A stretch of DNA of 64,000 nt, from positions 833,772 through 897,771 of the forward strand of contig CP092079.1 in assembly GCA_022226955.1 (NCBI GenBank). Direction: 5' to 3'. A model generated the notes under the pieces. It made no database searches and was not told the origin of the DNA. It saw only the letters and a program-made list of their open reading frames with translations. This document shows positions 1 to 10,008 of the stretch, piece by piece. The first letter of the stretch is position 1, and each line of letters begins with the position of its first letter. Made by a program: the position numbers and the translations under genes. The stretch is from Nitrospira sp. (lineage in GTDB: Bacteria > Nitrospirota > Nitrospiria > Nitrospirales > Nitrospiraceae).

Positions 1-7
1 TAAACAA

Positions 8-42
8 TCCGGCTCGCGCGCGGCCTAATCCCGCCCGCGCGC
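8..42 (-). terminator. Probable rho-independent terminator of rnd
   Basis: Perfect 8-bp inverted repeat GCGCGCGG (16-23) / CCGCGCGC (35-42) with an 11-nt loop, starting at the stop codon of the RNase D gene. Read on the minus strand it is followed by a modest T-rich tail (ATTGTTTA). The stem is strong but the tail is short, so this is a probable rather than certain terminator. Confidence 0.45.
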
Positions 43-1220
43 TAAGACCAGGTAAGCTTTCCCGAGGTCGCATCGATTTTCACGGCAACCTCCCCGTTTA
101 ACACTTGAAGCAGCAGATTCCCGAGCAGGGTTCTCCGCCAGCCTCGCAATAGCGGAAGGTCAGGTGTGGTGCCCTGGATCCGCGCATCGACCAGCGCCTG
201 GATATCGGCGGTGGTTGCGAGCAACGTAGGCGCGATTTCCTGCTCGGCCGATTGAGCCTTCATCACGGCCTGAAGTAATTCCACTAATCCCATCGATTCG
301 GGCTCGGGCTTGCGGTCTTTGGGGATCTCCGGCCAGGCGGAAGACGGCAGCGCCTGGGCGGTGTGAATCGTTTTGAGGATCGTCTCACCGTGCCGGTCTG
401 CTTCCGATCCATGCAGTCCGCGGACGGCGCGCAATTCATCGACCGATCGCGGCGGATGGCGGGCGAGCTGAAGCAGGACTTCATCGCGCATCACGCGGCC
501 GCGCGGCACATTGCGGCGTTTGGCTTCGCTTTCGCGCCAGGCAGCCAGCTCGCGCAGGACGGCGGCCGACTTCGGCTTCAAACTATCCCATCCGCGAATG
601 CGCTGGTAGCGTTCCTGCGGTTCGCGGCGTGTGTCGCCGACGATGGTTTCGAGTCTGGAGAATTCTTCGTGCGCCCACTCGCTTCTCCCGAGCTTGGTGA
701 GGCGCGTGCGCAGGTGGTCGTGAATGGCCAGCAGAAAGTCGACATCTTCCAAGGCATAGGACAGTTGATCGGTCGAGAGTGGCCGCGCGCTCCAATTGGT
801 GAAGGTGTGCGCCTTGGCCAGCCGTTTCCCGTGGACGCGCAACACCAAATTGGCATAGGCGACTTGCGCGCCATAGCCCACCATGGCGGCGGCAATTTGC
901 GTGTCGAAAAACGGTTTGGGAATTGTTCCGGCATGGGTGGCAAACAGATCGAGGTCTTGCCGTCCGGCATGGACAATCTTTTCCACCGCCGGATTGCGGA
1001 CAATGTCCCAGAATGGCTGCACCGCCGGCGATTGCTGAATCGCAGGGAAATCGATGATGGCGGACTGGCTTTCGGTGGCGACCTGAATCAGTTCAAGGCG
1101 CGGGACAAAGCTTTCTTCTCCGACAAACTCGGTGTCGAGGGCCAGGCGCGAGGCGGTGGCCAGGTGGTCGCATAAGCGCTCAAGGCCGTCTGTCGTCGTG
1201 ATGTATTGTGTGGAGTCCAC
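42..1220 (-). CDS. rnd: Ribonuclease D
   Basis: 392 aa, a 3'-5' exoribonuclease of the DEDD-y family that trims tRNA and other small RNA 3' ends in the cytoplasm. The N-terminal exonuclease domain (about 1-190) has all the acidic residues expected: D29 and E31 in the DTEF motif, D89 in the second motif, and Y155/D159 in YxxxD. A HRDC-type helical domain follows at about 215-290. Length is close to E. coli RNase D (about 375 aa). The start is GTG, preceded by AGGAG about 11 nt upstream; no better ATG lies nearby. It follows the J-domain gene by 14 bp and probably shares its transcript. Family assignment is secure from the motifs. Confidence 0.93.
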   Translation of the reverse strand: MDSTQYITTTDGLERLCDHLATASRLALDTEFVGEESFVPRLELIQVATESQSAIIDFPAIQQSPAVQPFWDIVRNPAVEKIVHAGRQDLDLFATHAGTIPKPFFDTQIAAAMVGYGAQVAYANLVLRVHGKRLAKAHTFTNWSARPLSTDQLSYALEDVDFLLAIHDHLRTRLTKLGRSEWAHEEFSRLETIVGDTRREPQERYQRIRGWDSLKPKSAAVLRELAAWRESEAKRRNVPRGRVMRDEVLLQLARHPPRSVDELRAVRGLHGSEADRHGETILKTIHTAQALPSSAWPEIPKDRKPEPESMGLVELLQAVMKAQSAEQEIAPTLLATTADIQALVDARIQGTTPDLPLLRGWRRTLLGNLLLQVLNGEVAVKIDATSGKLTWS

Positions 1221-1234
1221 GAAAATTCAGTCTC

Positions 1235-1864
1235 CTACTCGGTTGGACGATAGGGATGGTCGGCTTGGGGCATCGGATCGACGTTGCTCAAGCTCAAATA
1301 TTCCTTCAAGAACTGATAGGCCTCCAGCATGCGCCGCAAGGCCGGTTCGGAACTGCGATCACCCTGGTTCGAGTCGGGGTGCAACTGCTTTGCTTTTTGC
1401 CGGAATGCGGCGGTGACATCGGCGAGCGAACAGCCGAACTCGACGCCCATGATCGCGTAGGCGTCCATCGCATTATTGACGCCGGTGCCGCCCTGGGAAA
1501 GATCGCCGCTTCCGCTGGCCGCTTTGAGCATGTCCGCGAGGCTGACTTTCTTCCGGCGGCGGCGCGGCCGTTCGCGGATCTCGCTATCGAACTCATCCCA
1601 GCGATCTTCAACGAATTCGAGGCGCGATTCAAGGCGGATTGCGCCGGAAAGGTCGCGGATGACACCGAGCTCGTCTTCAATTTCAATCAGCGATCGAATA
1701 ACTTCTTCCAGTCCCTGCTCGACCTGGAAAAAGCTGTCGACGCGCGATTCCATCATCGTATCCACGGCAAGTTCGAGGCTGGTCTCCGCCTTGTGGCGCA
1801 GCGAATCGATCCGCTGGCGCATCCCCTGCTGGAACTTGATGAATTTGCTTTGTGTAAAAGGCAT
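1235..1864 (-). CDS. J-domain (DnaJ-like) protein
   Basis: 209 aa. The C-terminal part (about 134-200) is a J domain with the diagnostic HPD tripeptide at 162-164, so the protein should stimulate the ATPase of an Hsp70 (DnaK) partner. The N-terminal 100 residues are charged and predicted helical, ending in an Arg/Lys-rich patch; no Gly/Phe region, zinc fingers or client-binding domain of true DnaJ are present, so it is a specialised co-chaperone whose client is unknown. The start was set at the ATG giving MPFTQSK; an in-frame upstream ATG at 1957 would add 31 residues unlike a protein N-terminus. It lies between malic enzyme and rnd on the same strand. Confidence 0.75.
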   Translation of the reverse strand: MPFTQSKFIKFQQGMRQRIDSLRHKAETSLELAVDTMMESRVDSFFQVEQGLEEVIRSLIEIEDELGVIRDLSGAIRLESRLEFVEDRWDEFDSEIRERPRRRRKKVSLADMLKAASGSGDLSQGGTGVNNAMDAYAIMGVEFGCSLADVTAAFRQKAKQLHPDSNQGDRSSEPALRRMLEAYQFLKEYLSLSNVDPMPQADHPYRPTE

Positions 1865-1990
1865 GGTCTGCCGGCCCACCGGCCCCGGCATTGTAGCACA
1901 GTGGGAATCCCAGCCGTAGAGGGTGCATGGTGCGATGCAGGACTGCTGGCGGCGCACAGAGAAATGCGTGCGCCGTTCGAATAGGCCCGG

Positions 1991-3433
1991 TTATTCCAGG
2001 GGTGACTGAATATCGGTTGGGGCTCGCCGGCGAGCCACGCCGCTGTCGCGCGCGGCGGCGGCAACGGCTCGAGCGACCAGGGGAACGACAGTTTTATCGA
2101 ACAGGCTGGGAATAATATATTCCTCGCTCAAGGCCGACGTTGGAATCACACGGGCGATGGCGTCGGCGGCAGCCAGCTTCATTTCCTCGTTGATTTGGCT
2201 GGCTTGCACATCGAGCGCCCCGCGAAAAATACCGGGAAACGCCAGGGCGTTGTTGATCTGATTCGGATAATCGGATCGTCCAGTGGCAAAGATACGGCAA
2301 TGCGAGGCGGCAAGTTCCGGCGACACTTCCGGATCTGGGTTTGCCATGGCGAAGACAATGCGGTCGGGAGCCATCAGGTCGAGGTCTTGTTCGGTGAGCA
2401 CATTGCCGATGGATAAACCGATAAAAACATCGGCGTCTTTGAGCGCGTCACGCAACGTTCCTGCTGGGGCGTTGCGCCGAATGCACGTCGTGAGATCGGT
2501 TCTGCAGGCGCGCAGCTGTTCTGGGCTGCCGGATAAGATAAGGCCTTCCTTGTCGCACCCCACCAGATGTGTGGCGCCGCCTGCCAGCAACATTTGGCAA
2601 CAGGCCGTGCCTGCAGCGCCCAAGCCGTTGACTACGATGCGGATATCTTCCATCCGTTTGCCGGTGACCAGCAGCGCGTTGGTCAGGGCGGCGAGAATGA
2701 CGACGGCCGTGCCGTGCTGATCGTCGTGCATCACTGGAATATCGAGGGAGGCCTTCAGTCGGCGCTCGATGTCGAAACAACGGGGCGCGCCGATGTCTTC
2801 CAGATTGATCGCGCCGAACCCCGGCGCGATGCCTTGCACAATGCGGACGATCTCGTCCGGGTCCTGTGTGCTCAGGCACAACGGCCAGGCATCGATTCCG
2901 GCGAGTTCCTTGAACAACATCGCTTTGCCTTCCATCACCGGCAGGGCCGCTTCAGGGCCGAGGTTGCCAAGTCCCAACACCGCCGACCCATCGGTCACCA
3001 CCGCGACGCTGTTGCTTTTGCTCGTGAAGGCATAGACCTTGGCAGTATCCCGTGCAATCGCCTGGGAGACCCGTCCGACTCCCGGGGTGTAGACCATCGA
3101 CAGGATGTTTCTGGTGTTGATCGGGATTTTTCCTTCGACGCGAATTTTGCCGCCGAGGTGCATGAGAAAGATCCGGTCGGAAGCCGACAGCACGGTGACG
3201 TCAGGAAGAGCATTCAACCGAGCCAGGACCTTCTCGCCATGGGCTTCATTGCGGACATCGAAGGTCACATCTCGAATCATGTGGGTTTTAGTGGCTGAAA
3301 CAATATCTACCGCGCCGAGATTGGCGCCCTCCTCGGCCAGCATCGCCGCCACGCGGGCAAAGATGCCGGGCGTGTTTGACAGCTCAAGTCTGACGGTGAG
3401 GCGATAGTTGGAATAGGGGCCGAGGTCGACCAT
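1991..3433 (-). CDS. NAD(P)-dependent malic enzyme with N-terminal ACT domain
   Basis: 480 aa. Oxidative decarboxylation of malate to pyruvate. Residues about 9-85 form an ACT-like regulatory domain. The malic enzyme core follows: VYTPGVG with catalytic Y115, catalytic K170 in MEGKAMLFK, metal ligands E212/D213 and the HDDQHGT motif (237-243), and a Rossmann GLGAAG at 270-275. The domain order ACT then malic enzyme is known in several bacterial small-type malic enzymes and suggests control by a small ligand such as an amino acid. The ATG has GGAG 9 nt upstream. It is the first gene of a likely three-gene minus-strand unit with the J protein and rnd. Cofactor preference cannot be read from the sequence. 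Confidence 0.93.
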   Translation of the reverse strand: MVDLGPYSNYRLTVRLELSNTPGIFARVAAMLAEEGANLGAVDIVSATKTHMIRDVTFDVRNEAHGEKVLARLNALPDVTVLSASDRIFLMHLGGKIRVEGKIPINTRNILSMVYTPGVGRVSQAIARDTAKVYAFTSKSNSVAVVTDGSAVLGLGNLGPEAALPVMEGKAMLFKELAGIDAWPLCLSTQDPDEIVRIVQGIAPGFGAINLEDIGAPRCFDIERRLKASLDIPVMHDDQHGTAVVILAALTNALLVTGKRMEDIRIVVNGLGAAGTACCQMLLAGGATHLVGCDKEGLILSGSPEQLRACRTDLTTCIRRNAPAGTLRDALKDADVFIGLSIGNVLTEQDLDLMAPDRIVFAMANPDPEVSPELAASHCRIFATGRSDYPNQINNALAFPGIFRGALDVQASQINEEMKLAAADAIARVIPTSALSEEYIIPSLFDKTVVPLVARAVAAAARDSGVARRRAPTDIQSPLE

Positions 3434-3668
3434 CGTGGCGACTCCGATGAAATCTCATTTCTGAGCTTATCACATAACTCGATTTAACCCCATCGATGCG
3501 TCCGAGAAGTTGCTGAGGCCGGTACGAGACCGAGAGACGAACCTTGTTATTTGGCGAATAAAAGCAGTTGACTTTATCCATACCTTTGACATACCGTGCG
3601 CGGAATTTGCCTGATCGTGACAGGCACTCGTGTCTAAACTTTCAACACCTTTCAGGGGGAGAACAGTT

Positions 3669-3827
3669 ATGAAGAGCATGTTGATGGCAATCATGGCAGT
3701 GGCAATCGCAGTGACGTTCAGCGCGCCTTCCTTCGCCAACGATGAGAAGAAGAAGGAAGAGAAGAAGGGCGGCCACGTCGTGTTCAACGACGAGAAGAAG
3801 AAAGACGAGAAGAAGGGCGGTCACTGA
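3669..3827 (+). CDS. Small secreted Lys/Glu-rich protein with a duplicated repeat
   Basis: 52 aa. The first 23 residues form a clear signal peptide (MKSM, hydrophobic core, cleavage near SFA-N). The mature part is only about 29 residues and is a tandem duplication of a 13-residue unit, NDEKKKEEKKGGH and NDEKKKDEKKGGH, joined by VVF. The start was chosen at the ATG that begins the signal peptide and has GGGGGAG upstream. It stands alone, 235 bp from malic enzyme and followed by a very strong terminator, so it is probably a monocistronic, possibly abundant transcript. A perfect TTGACA (3586-3591) lies upstream, without a convincing -10. I do not recognise a family; the GGH ends could bind metal, but that is speculation. 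Confidence 0.75.
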   Translation: MKSMLMAIMAVAIAVTFSAPSFANDEKKKEEKKGGHVVFNDEKKKDEKKGGH

Positions 3828-3880
3828 TCGGCGGGTACCGCGAGGTACCGTTTCTCTGTGTCGCTGAGTGCATAGACGAC

Positions 3881-3919
3881 AGGCCTGCGATCTTTATGGT
3901 CGCAGGCCTGTTTTCTTTT
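3881..3919 (+). terminator. Strong rho-independent terminator
   Basis: Perfect 10-bp inverted repeat AGGCCTGCGA (3881-3890) / TCGCAGGCCT (3900-3909) with a 9-nt loop, followed by GTTTTCTTTTC. It ends the small secreted protein transcript and insulates the large fusion gene downstream. Confidence 0.9.
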
Positions 3920-3964
3920 CTGCGCCGTTGACCCTCCGCAATCGGCGATGCTACGGTGCGCAGC

Positions 3965-6900
3965 ATGTCTTCTCCATCTACTCGCCAACCCAATCGCCTG
4001 CATACCGAAACGAGCCCCTATCTCCTCCAGCATGCCCACAATCCAGTGGATTGGTATCCCTGGGGAGCTGAGGCGCTGACAGCCTCCAAGGAGTCGAATA
4101 AACCGATCCTCTTGTCGATCGGCTATTCGGCCTGTCACTGGTGCCATGTGATGGAGCGGGAGTCGTTCGAGAACGAGGCGATTGCCGCCATCATGAACCG
4201 TCACTTTATCTGCATCAAAGTGGACCGGGAGGAGCGGCCGGATCTCGACGAGATCTATATGGCGGCGACGGTCGCCATGAACAACGGCCATGGCGGCTGG
4301 CCGATGACCGTGTTTCTCACGCCGGATCAAGAACCGTTTTTTGCCGGCACCTATTTCCCTCCTGAAGACCGCTGGGGGCGGCCCGGATTCGGCACGTTGC
4401 TAAAGAAGATCGCCGACTATTGGGAGAAAGACGCGGCGGGCGTTCGGACGCAAGCGAAAGATCTGACCGAGCGGCTGAAGGGCGAAGGCCGGATCCCCTC
4501 CCCGGTTTCTGTCAGCGAATCTGTTTTAGAGGACGCGGTCGCGCAGTTCAAAGAAGATTTCGATAAGACCCATGGCGGCTTTGGCGGGGCGCCAAAATTT
4601 CCACCCGCGGCCGGTCTCTCGCTGCTGCTGCGCTGTTATCGGCGATCCGGGGATGCCGCCACGCTTGCGATGGTGACGAAGACGCTCGATATGATGGCAG
4701 CCGGCGGCATCTATGACCATGTCGGTGGAGGATTTGCGCGCTATTCCACCGATGCTCGCTGGCTCGTGCCGCATTTTGAGAAAATGCTCTACGACAATGC
4801 GCTGCTGGCTCGTGTGTATGTGGAGGCCTATCAGGCCACTAAGCATGCGGACTATCGGCGCGTGGCCTGTGAGGTGCTGGATTATATAGTGAGAGAAATG
4901 ACCGGACCGGACGGTGGGTTCTATTCGGCGACCGATGCGGATTCCGAGGGCGTCGAAGGAAAGTTCTTCGTGTGGCAACCGGCCGAGGTGCAAGCCGCGG
5001 TGGGGGATGCCGACGATGCCCGGCGATATTGCGCGCTCTACGACATCACGGAGAAAGGCAATTGGGAGCATGCCAGTATCCCGAATCGCCTGCGTCCGCT
5101 ATCCGATGTCGCGAAAGAGCGTAACCTAACCGGCGATGAGTTATTGGAGACGGCTGCGCGGGTGAAGCCCCTCCTCTATCGCGCGCGGCAACAGCGCGTG
5201 CCTCCCGGTCTCGACGATAAAATCTTGACCGCGTGGAACGGCATGATGCTGTCTGCCATGGCCGAAGCGGCCCGGGTCTTCGGCGGGACGCGCTATCGCG
5301 ATGCGGCTGTCCGCGCCGCGGACTTTCTCTTGACGACGCACCGGCGGCCCGATGGACGGCTCTTGCGCACCTCGCGCGCGGGACGCGCCCATCTCGACGC
5401 CTATCTGGAAGATTACGCCTATTTGGCCGAAGGGCTGCTCGATCTCTATGAAGCGGGCGCGTCGGAGCGGTATCTCCAAGCCGCTGCGGAATTGGTTGAG
5501 CGAATACGGTCTGATTTTATGGATAGTGAGCAGGGCGGATTTTTCACGACCGCTTCAGGTCATGAGACGCTGATCGTCCGCAGCCGCGAAGGAGCCGATG
5601 GGGCGACGCCCAGTGGAAACGCCGTCGCGGCGTCGGCGCTCGCACGGCTGGCCTTTCATTTCGACCGACAGGAGTGGCGGGATGCGGCGGTCGGGGCGAT
5701 CCGGGCGTACGGACGGCAGATCGCGCGGTATCCCCGCGCGTTTGCCAAAAGTCTGGCAGTCGTCGATTTCCTTACAGAAGGTCCGGTGGAACTCGCGTTT
5801 GTTGGAGGTGGCTCGCGCGCATCCACGCAGGCGCTCACTCGGGCGGTCGCGGGCGAATATCTTCCGAACCGAATCATCGCGTCGAATGAGTTGAGTGCCG
5901 AATCCACGCTCCCCTTATTGCAAGGAAAATCGCTTGTGGCGGGGCAACCTGCGCTGTACATCTGCCGGAACTTTAGCTGTCAGCGTCCTATCACTGATCC
6001 GAAGGCCGTGGCCGAGGCGCTCCGCGTCCATCGGTCGGGCGTCGATGCCGCATCCGGTCGAACCGAGGCCTTGCTGAGCGGGGCGCAATTGTCCGGGCAT
6101 GCGACCGCGCAGGGCACGGCGGCCTATGCGGCGAAGATGGTGGGGCTGTCCCCGTCCGGTTCTCTCCTCGCCCACGGCTATACGGCGGCGGGATCGACCG
6201 GGCTTACAGTGTCCCGCTTGGGCTTCGGCACCTACCGCGTCGACACCAAAAATCCGGAGCATCGGCAGGCCTTCATACAGGCATTGGCTGCGGGCTGCAA
6301 TCTCATCGACACCTCCACGAATTATATGGATGGAGACAGTGAGCGTCTTGTGGGCGCGGTGCTATCCGAGTTGGTGAAGACGGGGCAGCTGGCGCGCGAG
6401 CAGGTTGTGGTGGTCTCCAAAATCGGCTATGTGCAGAGCCAGAATTTGAAGCTTGCCGAAGCCCGGGAAAAATCCGGCAGGCCCTACCCTGAGATGGTGA
6501 AGTATGGAGACGGGATATGGCACTGCCTCCATCCGGAATTTCTGGCCGATCAACTCGCACTGTCGCTCGATCGATTGGGCCTTGCGACGCTCGATGTGTG
6601 CCTCCTGCACAATCCAGAATATTTTTTGTCGGAAGCCGCGCATCGGAAAGCGCGCGATCTGGTTGCCTTACGCGAGGCCTTCTATGACCGGCTGCAACGG
6701 GCGTTCGTGTATTTCGAGACACAAGTCGCGGCCGGCCGGCTGCAATACTATGGAGTCTCGTCGAACACAGTGACCTCGCCTGCCGATCATCCCGAGGCCA
6801 CGTCACTTAGCCGAATGCTTGATACGGCGCGGGCCGCGGCGCGTGAGGCGAAGCAGCCGGCGCATCATTTTCGTGTCGTGCAATGTCCGATGAATCTGTT

Positions 6901-7666
6901 CGAGTCCAGCGCGCTGCTGACGGCGAATACCGGCGTCGGTGGCAAAGAAACCCTGCTCGATGTGGCCAGGCAGGAAGGTGTTGCCGTTCTAGCAAATCGT
7001 CCACTCAATGCGATGCCCGGCCAAGGCGGGGGAATTCTTCGTCTTGCCGATTTTCCCTTGGAGGATCAGCCGGTGGATTTCGTCCGTCAGCGCGCGCGCG
7101 TGGCTGAATTGGAGGACGAGTATCGTCGCACCATCGCGCCGTCGGTTCCGCAGAGCGGCCAAGGCACGGCCCCGGCCGACTTTTTTAACTGGGCGCAGGA
7201 GTTAGACCGCGTCAGGTCGCAGTTGCAAGGATTGGAACATTGGGAGCAGATCGAGCACCAGATGATCGCGCCTCATGTCAATCAGGTGTTGCAAGCCTTG
7301 TCGCGGACATTGTCCGGCACGACAGCCGAACAATGGGAAGCCTGGCGCGACCGGTATGTGCCGGAATTACTGACACTGCTGCGGGGGCTGCGGCGCGAGG
7401 CGACGGAACGAAGCCGCCGGCGCACTGCGGCCGTGGCGGCGTCGCTCGATCCCATTCTTCCGCAAGTCAGACGGTCTGAATCGCTTTCACGAAAAGCCCT
7501 CTGGGTAGTGACCAGCACACCGGGTGTGACCAGTGTGTTGAATGGCATGCGGACGCCGGTCTATGTGGAAGACTCCGTAGGGGTGCTCCATTGGCCCGCG
7601 CTGGAACCGGCGCGGCCGGCATATGAGATCGCCAAAACTATCGCCTTTCCCGAAGACTTCGGGTAA
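3965..7666 (+). CDS. Thioredoxin-like DUF255 (YyaL/SSP411-type) protein fused to an aldo/keto reductase
   Basis: 1233 aa. Residues 1 to about 690 match the DUF255 family (YyaL, SPATA20): an N-terminal thioredoxin fold with the CHWC motif at 57-60, then an alpha/alpha-barrel region like N-acylglucosamine 2-epimerases. After a linker, residues about 735-1230 form an aldo/keto reductase with the full catalytic tetrad D782, Y787, K819 and H882; about 30 extra residues lie between the last two compared with typical enzymes. The reading frame is continuous with no sign of a join error. Start at the ATG (MSSPS); a GTG 9 bp upstream is also possible. The two halves are normally separate proteins; the reaction and substrate are unknown. 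No signal peptide, so cytoplasmic. Confidence 0.88.
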   Translation: MSSPSTRQPNRLHTETSPYLLQHAHNPVDWYPWGAEALTASKESNKPILLSIGYSACHWCHVMERESFENEAIAAIMNRHFICIKVDREERPDLDEIYMAATVAMNNGHGGWPMTVFLTPDQEPFFAGTYFPPEDRWGRPGFGTLLKKIADYWEKDAAGVRTQAKDLTERLKGEGRIPSPVSVSESVLEDAVAQFKEDFDKTHGGFGGAPKFPPAAGLSLLLRCYRRSGDAATLAMVTKTLDMMAAGGIYDHVGGGFARYSTDARWLVPHFEKMLYDNALLARVYVEAYQATKHADYRRVACEVLDYIVREMTGPDGGFYSATDADSEGVEGKFFVWQPAEVQAAVGDADDARRYCALYDITEKGNWEHASIPNRLRPLSDVAKERNLTGDELLETAARVKPLLYRARQQRVPPGLDDKILTAWNGMMLSAMAEAARVFGGTRYRDAAVRAADFLLTTHRRPDGRLLRTSRAGRAHLDAYLEDYAYLAEGLLDLYEAGASERYLQAAAELVERIRSDFMDSEQGGFFTTASGHETLIVRSREGADGATPSGNAVAASALARLAFHFDRQEWRDAAVGAIRAYGRQIARYPRAFAKSLAVVDFLTEGPVELAFVGGGSRASTQALTRAVAGEYLPNRIIASNELSAESTLPLLQGKSLVAGQPALYICRNFSCQRPITDPKAVAEALRVHRSGVDAASGRTEALLSGAQLSGHATAQGTAAYAAKMVGLSPSGSLLAHGYTAAGSTGLTVSRLGFGTYRVDTKNPEHRQAFIQALAAGCNLIDTSTNYMDGDSERLVGAVLSELVKTGQLAREQVVVVSKIGYVQSQNLKLAEAREKSGRPYPEMVKYGDGIWHCLHPEFLADQLALSLDRLGLATLDVCLLHNPEYFLSEAAHRKARDLVALREAFYDRLQRAFVYFETQVAAGRLQYYGVSSNTVTSPADHPEATSLSRMLDTARAAAREAKQPAHHFRVVQCPMNLFESSALLTANTGVGGKETLLDVARQEGVAVLANRPLNAMPGQGGGILRLADFPLEDQPVDFVRQRARVAELEDEYRRTIAPSVPQSGQGTAPADFFNWAQELDRVRSQLQGLEHWEQIEHQMIAPHVNQVLQALSRTLSGTTAEQWEAWRDRYVPELLTLLRGLRREATERSRRRTAAVAASLDPILPQVRRSESLSRKALWVVTSTPGVTSVLNGMRTPVYVEDSVGVLHWPALEPARPAYEIAKTIAFPEDFG

Positions 7667-7696
7667 TCTTCTTCTAGAACAGAAGGAGGCGATGGT

Positions 7697-8269
7697 ATGC
7701 GCGCGTTAGTAGATCGGCTCATTCCTGGATGTCTTGCGGTGTTGCTGACAATTGGCGCAGCGGGATGCGCGACGAAGTCCGGATCAGGATCTGGCGAAGA
7801 AGTGCTTGCCAATGAAGAACGGATTCCCGACCAGGTCATTCCCGAGCGAGCGCCACTCGACCTCGGCACTCCTGTCACACGCACAAGCCCCGGCATGCGG
7901 GCAGAGTTGTCCGCCAGAAATGCCACCGGCGCTGAGCGTGCCGCACTTCCGGATGTCTTATTCGATTTCGATCGCGCGACGCTTCGGATCGATGCCTTGC
8001 CGCTATTGGATGCCAATGCGAAAATGCTTGCGAATGAAGGGGCCAAGCGGATTCTTCTCGAAGGACGCGGCGATGAAATGGGGACCTCCGCCTATAACTT
8101 AGTCTTGGGCGAGCGCCGGGCGCAGGCGGTACGCTCCTATCTCAGGCAGCTGGGGCTCGACATCGACTTGCGCACGACCAGCTATGGAAAAGACCGCCCG
8201 CTCTGTTTTGAGCATCGACAGGACTGTTGGCAGAAAAACCGCAGTGTTCACTTTGTCGTGAAAGAGTAG
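7697..8269 (+). CDS. Pal/OmpA-like peptidoglycan-binding lipoprotein
   Basis: 190 aa. An N-terminal signal sequence ends in AAGC with the lipid-attachment Cys at 24. The C-terminal 110 residues are an OmpA-like domain: a VLFDFDRATL strand, then the RGDEMGTSAYN segment that parallels the GHTDERGTPEYN region of Pal, and LGERRAQAV. It should anchor the outer membrane to peptidoglycan. Unlike usual Pal genes there is no tolB or ybgF next door, so it may be a Pal paralogue. Two extra Cys near the C terminus (CFEHRQDC) could form a disulfide. The ATG is preceded by AGAAGGAGG. Gap to the gene upstream is 30 bp, to ppx 121 bp. Confidence 0.85.
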   Translation: MRALVDRLIPGCLAVLLTIGAAGCATKSGSGSGEEVLANEERIPDQVIPERAPLDLGTPVTRTSPGMRAELSARNATGAERAALPDVLFDFDRATLRIDALPLLDANAKMLANEGAKRILLEGRGDEMGTSAYNLVLGERRAQAVRSYLRQLGLDIDLRTTSYGKDRPLCFEHRQDCWQKNRSVHFVVKE

Positions 8270-8390
8270 CTTCGCGCAGGCGTATTTCCAGCCATCTCGC
8301 CGAGTCGATTCGCACCCTCCACGACCAGGCAACGGTATGGAGCCGCCTGTGGCCTGGCCGCTGTTTCTTCTGTGTTCCAAGAGGCTTTTC

Positions 8391-9944
8391 ATGGCCAAAC
8401 TCGCTGTCATCGATATCGGAACGAACTCCATTCATATGGTGCTGGCGGAAATCCTTCCCGACGCCAGTTACAAAATTCTGGATCGATTTAAAGACATGAC
8501 TCGGTTGGGCAATGGAGCCTTCGCCGCAAAGCGCTTGTCCGACGAAGCCATCGGGCGTGGGGTCGGTGTTCTGAAGACGTTGGTGATATTGGCGAGGAAC
8601 AAAGGATTTGAGCGGATTGCCGCCGTGGCGACCAGTGCGGTGCGGGAGGCGAAAAACGGCGGAGATTTTGTCGATCTGGTCGAGGAACAGACTGGCATTA
8701 AGATCCGGGTGATCAGCGGGATCGAAGAGGCCCGGCTGATTTTTCTCGGCGTCCGCCACAGTATTGCGTTGTCTGACAAGCCGACTCTGGTCGTGGATGT
8801 GGGCGGCGGATCGGTCGAGCTGATCGTCGGAACACGCGATGGGTTGCAGCAGGCCAAAAGTCTGAAGCTTGGCGCGATTCGCTTGTCCGATCAATTTGTG
8901 ACGAAAACCCCGCCTACCGATGCCATGGTCAAACAGTTGAACGGAGCGGTCTCGCTGGTTCTGCAAGGAGCTCTCGATACGTTCAAGGTGAAACAGTTCG
9001 ATGCTGTGATCGCCTCCTCTGGAATGGCCGGCAATGTGGCGGAGATCGTTCATATGAGGCAGACCGGCCGGCCGTTGCCGCAGCTCAATCTGGCAACGGT
9101 GCGGTTGAAAGACCTGCGCCTGGTCGAGGCTGAACTCCGCAATTCCTCCGTAAAGGAACGGTTGGGCATTCCCGGATTGGATCCGAAGCGGGTCGATACG
9201 CTGTTTCCCTCGGTGGTGGTCTTGCGCCGTTTGTTGGAACTGTCCGGCGCCGACGAGCTTACGGTGTGCGATAAGGCCATTCGTGAAGGGGTCATCTACG
9301 ATTTTATCGATGGGCATCGCGACGGGCTGAAGGCGGAGCGCGAGATTCCGGATGTCCGCCGGCGCAATGTGATGGGATTGGCGCGCCGCTGCCAAGTGCC
9401 CGAAGTGCACGCTCTGCATGTGGCTGGGCTGGCGCTGAAGCTGTTCGATCAAACGAAAGGATTGCACCGTCTCGGCGACGTTGAACGCAGCTGGCTGGAG
9501 TTTGCCGCAGTGTTGCACGATGTCGGATATGTCATCAATCCACGGCAACATCATAAACACGCCTACTATCTGATCAAGAATAGCGATATCGGCGGCTTGA
9601 CGGCGGAAGAAATCGATGTGGTGGCGAACGTTGCGCGCTATCATCGCCGGTCCATGCCGGCCACCAAACATGAGGGCTATGCGGCGCTTTCCATAAAACT
9701 CAAACGGACGGTGCGAATCCTGTCGGCCCTGCTGAGGGTGGCCGATGCCCTGGACAGGACGCATTTTTCTGCCGTGCAGACGGTGGATGTGAAGATCGGT
9801 CAGACCTTGACGATTGCGGCCACGGTCAGCGGCGATGCGGCGATGGAGATCTGGTCGGCTTTACAGCGGGCAGATTTACTTGAACAGGTCTTTCGGCGGC
9901 GGGTTCAGTTTAGAGAAGTGCCGCAAGACGCCGAGAAATCGTAA
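8391..9944 (+). CDS. ppx: Exopolyphosphatase / guanosine pentaphosphatase (Ppx/GppA family) with HD domain
   Basis: 517 aa. Two actin-like subdomains: the phosphate-1 motif with D8 in VIDIGTNSIH, and phosphate-2 VVDVGGGSVEL. The C-terminal part has an HD-type helical domain with LHDVGY and histidine pairs, as in long Ppx/GppA proteins. It hydrolyses inorganic polyphosphate and/or pppGpp; the two activities cannot be told apart by sequence alone. The start was set at MAKLAVID, with AAGAGG 7 nt upstream; the frame extends 18 codons further without homology. It converges with sixA, with no clear terminator in the 64-bp gap. With the distant pst genes it adds to the phosphate theme of the window. 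Confidence 0.92.
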   Translation: MAKLAVIDIGTNSIHMVLAEILPDASYKILDRFKDMTRLGNGAFAAKRLSDEAIGRGVGVLKTLVILARNKGFERIAAVATSAVREAKNGGDFVDLVEEQTGIKIRVISGIEEARLIFLGVRHSIALSDKPTLVVDVGGGSVELIVGTRDGLQQAKSLKLGAIRLSDQFVTKTPPTDAMVKQLNGAVSLVLQGALDTFKVKQFDAVIASSGMAGNVAEIVHMRQTGRPLPQLNLATVRLKDLRLVEAELRNSSVKERLGIPGLDPKRVDTLFPSVVVLRRLLELSGADELTVCDKAIREGVIYDFIDGHRDGLKAEREIPDVRRRNVMGLARRCQVPEVHALHVAGLALKLFDQTKGLHRLGDVERSWLEFAAVLHDVGYVINPRQHHKHAYYLIKNSDIGGLTAEEIDVVANVARYHRRSMPATKHEGYAALSIKLKRTVRILSALLRVADALDRTHFSAVQTVDVKIGQTLTIAATVSGDAAMEIWSALQRADLLEQVFRRRVQFREVPQDAEKS

Positions 9945-10008
9945 CGCGCAGTTTCTTTCCTCACTCATTGCATCGGCATTTCAGCCAACCTGACGTTGCG
10001 GCGCTCCA

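Noticed and set aside
363-1175. 270-codon frame on the plus strand
   Set aside because: Antisense to RNase D, which has all catalytic motifs; no recognisable feature in the shadow.
3568-3596. Promoter for the small secreted protein (TTGACT or TTGACA boxes)
   Set aside because: Neither box has a reasonable -10 at 16-18 bp; mentioned only as context.
8142-9764. Long open frame (540 codons) on the minus strand
   Set aside because: It lies wholly opposite the clear ppx gene; the translation is His/Arg/Gln-rich and low in normal motifs, as expected of an antisense shadow in GC-rich coding DNA.
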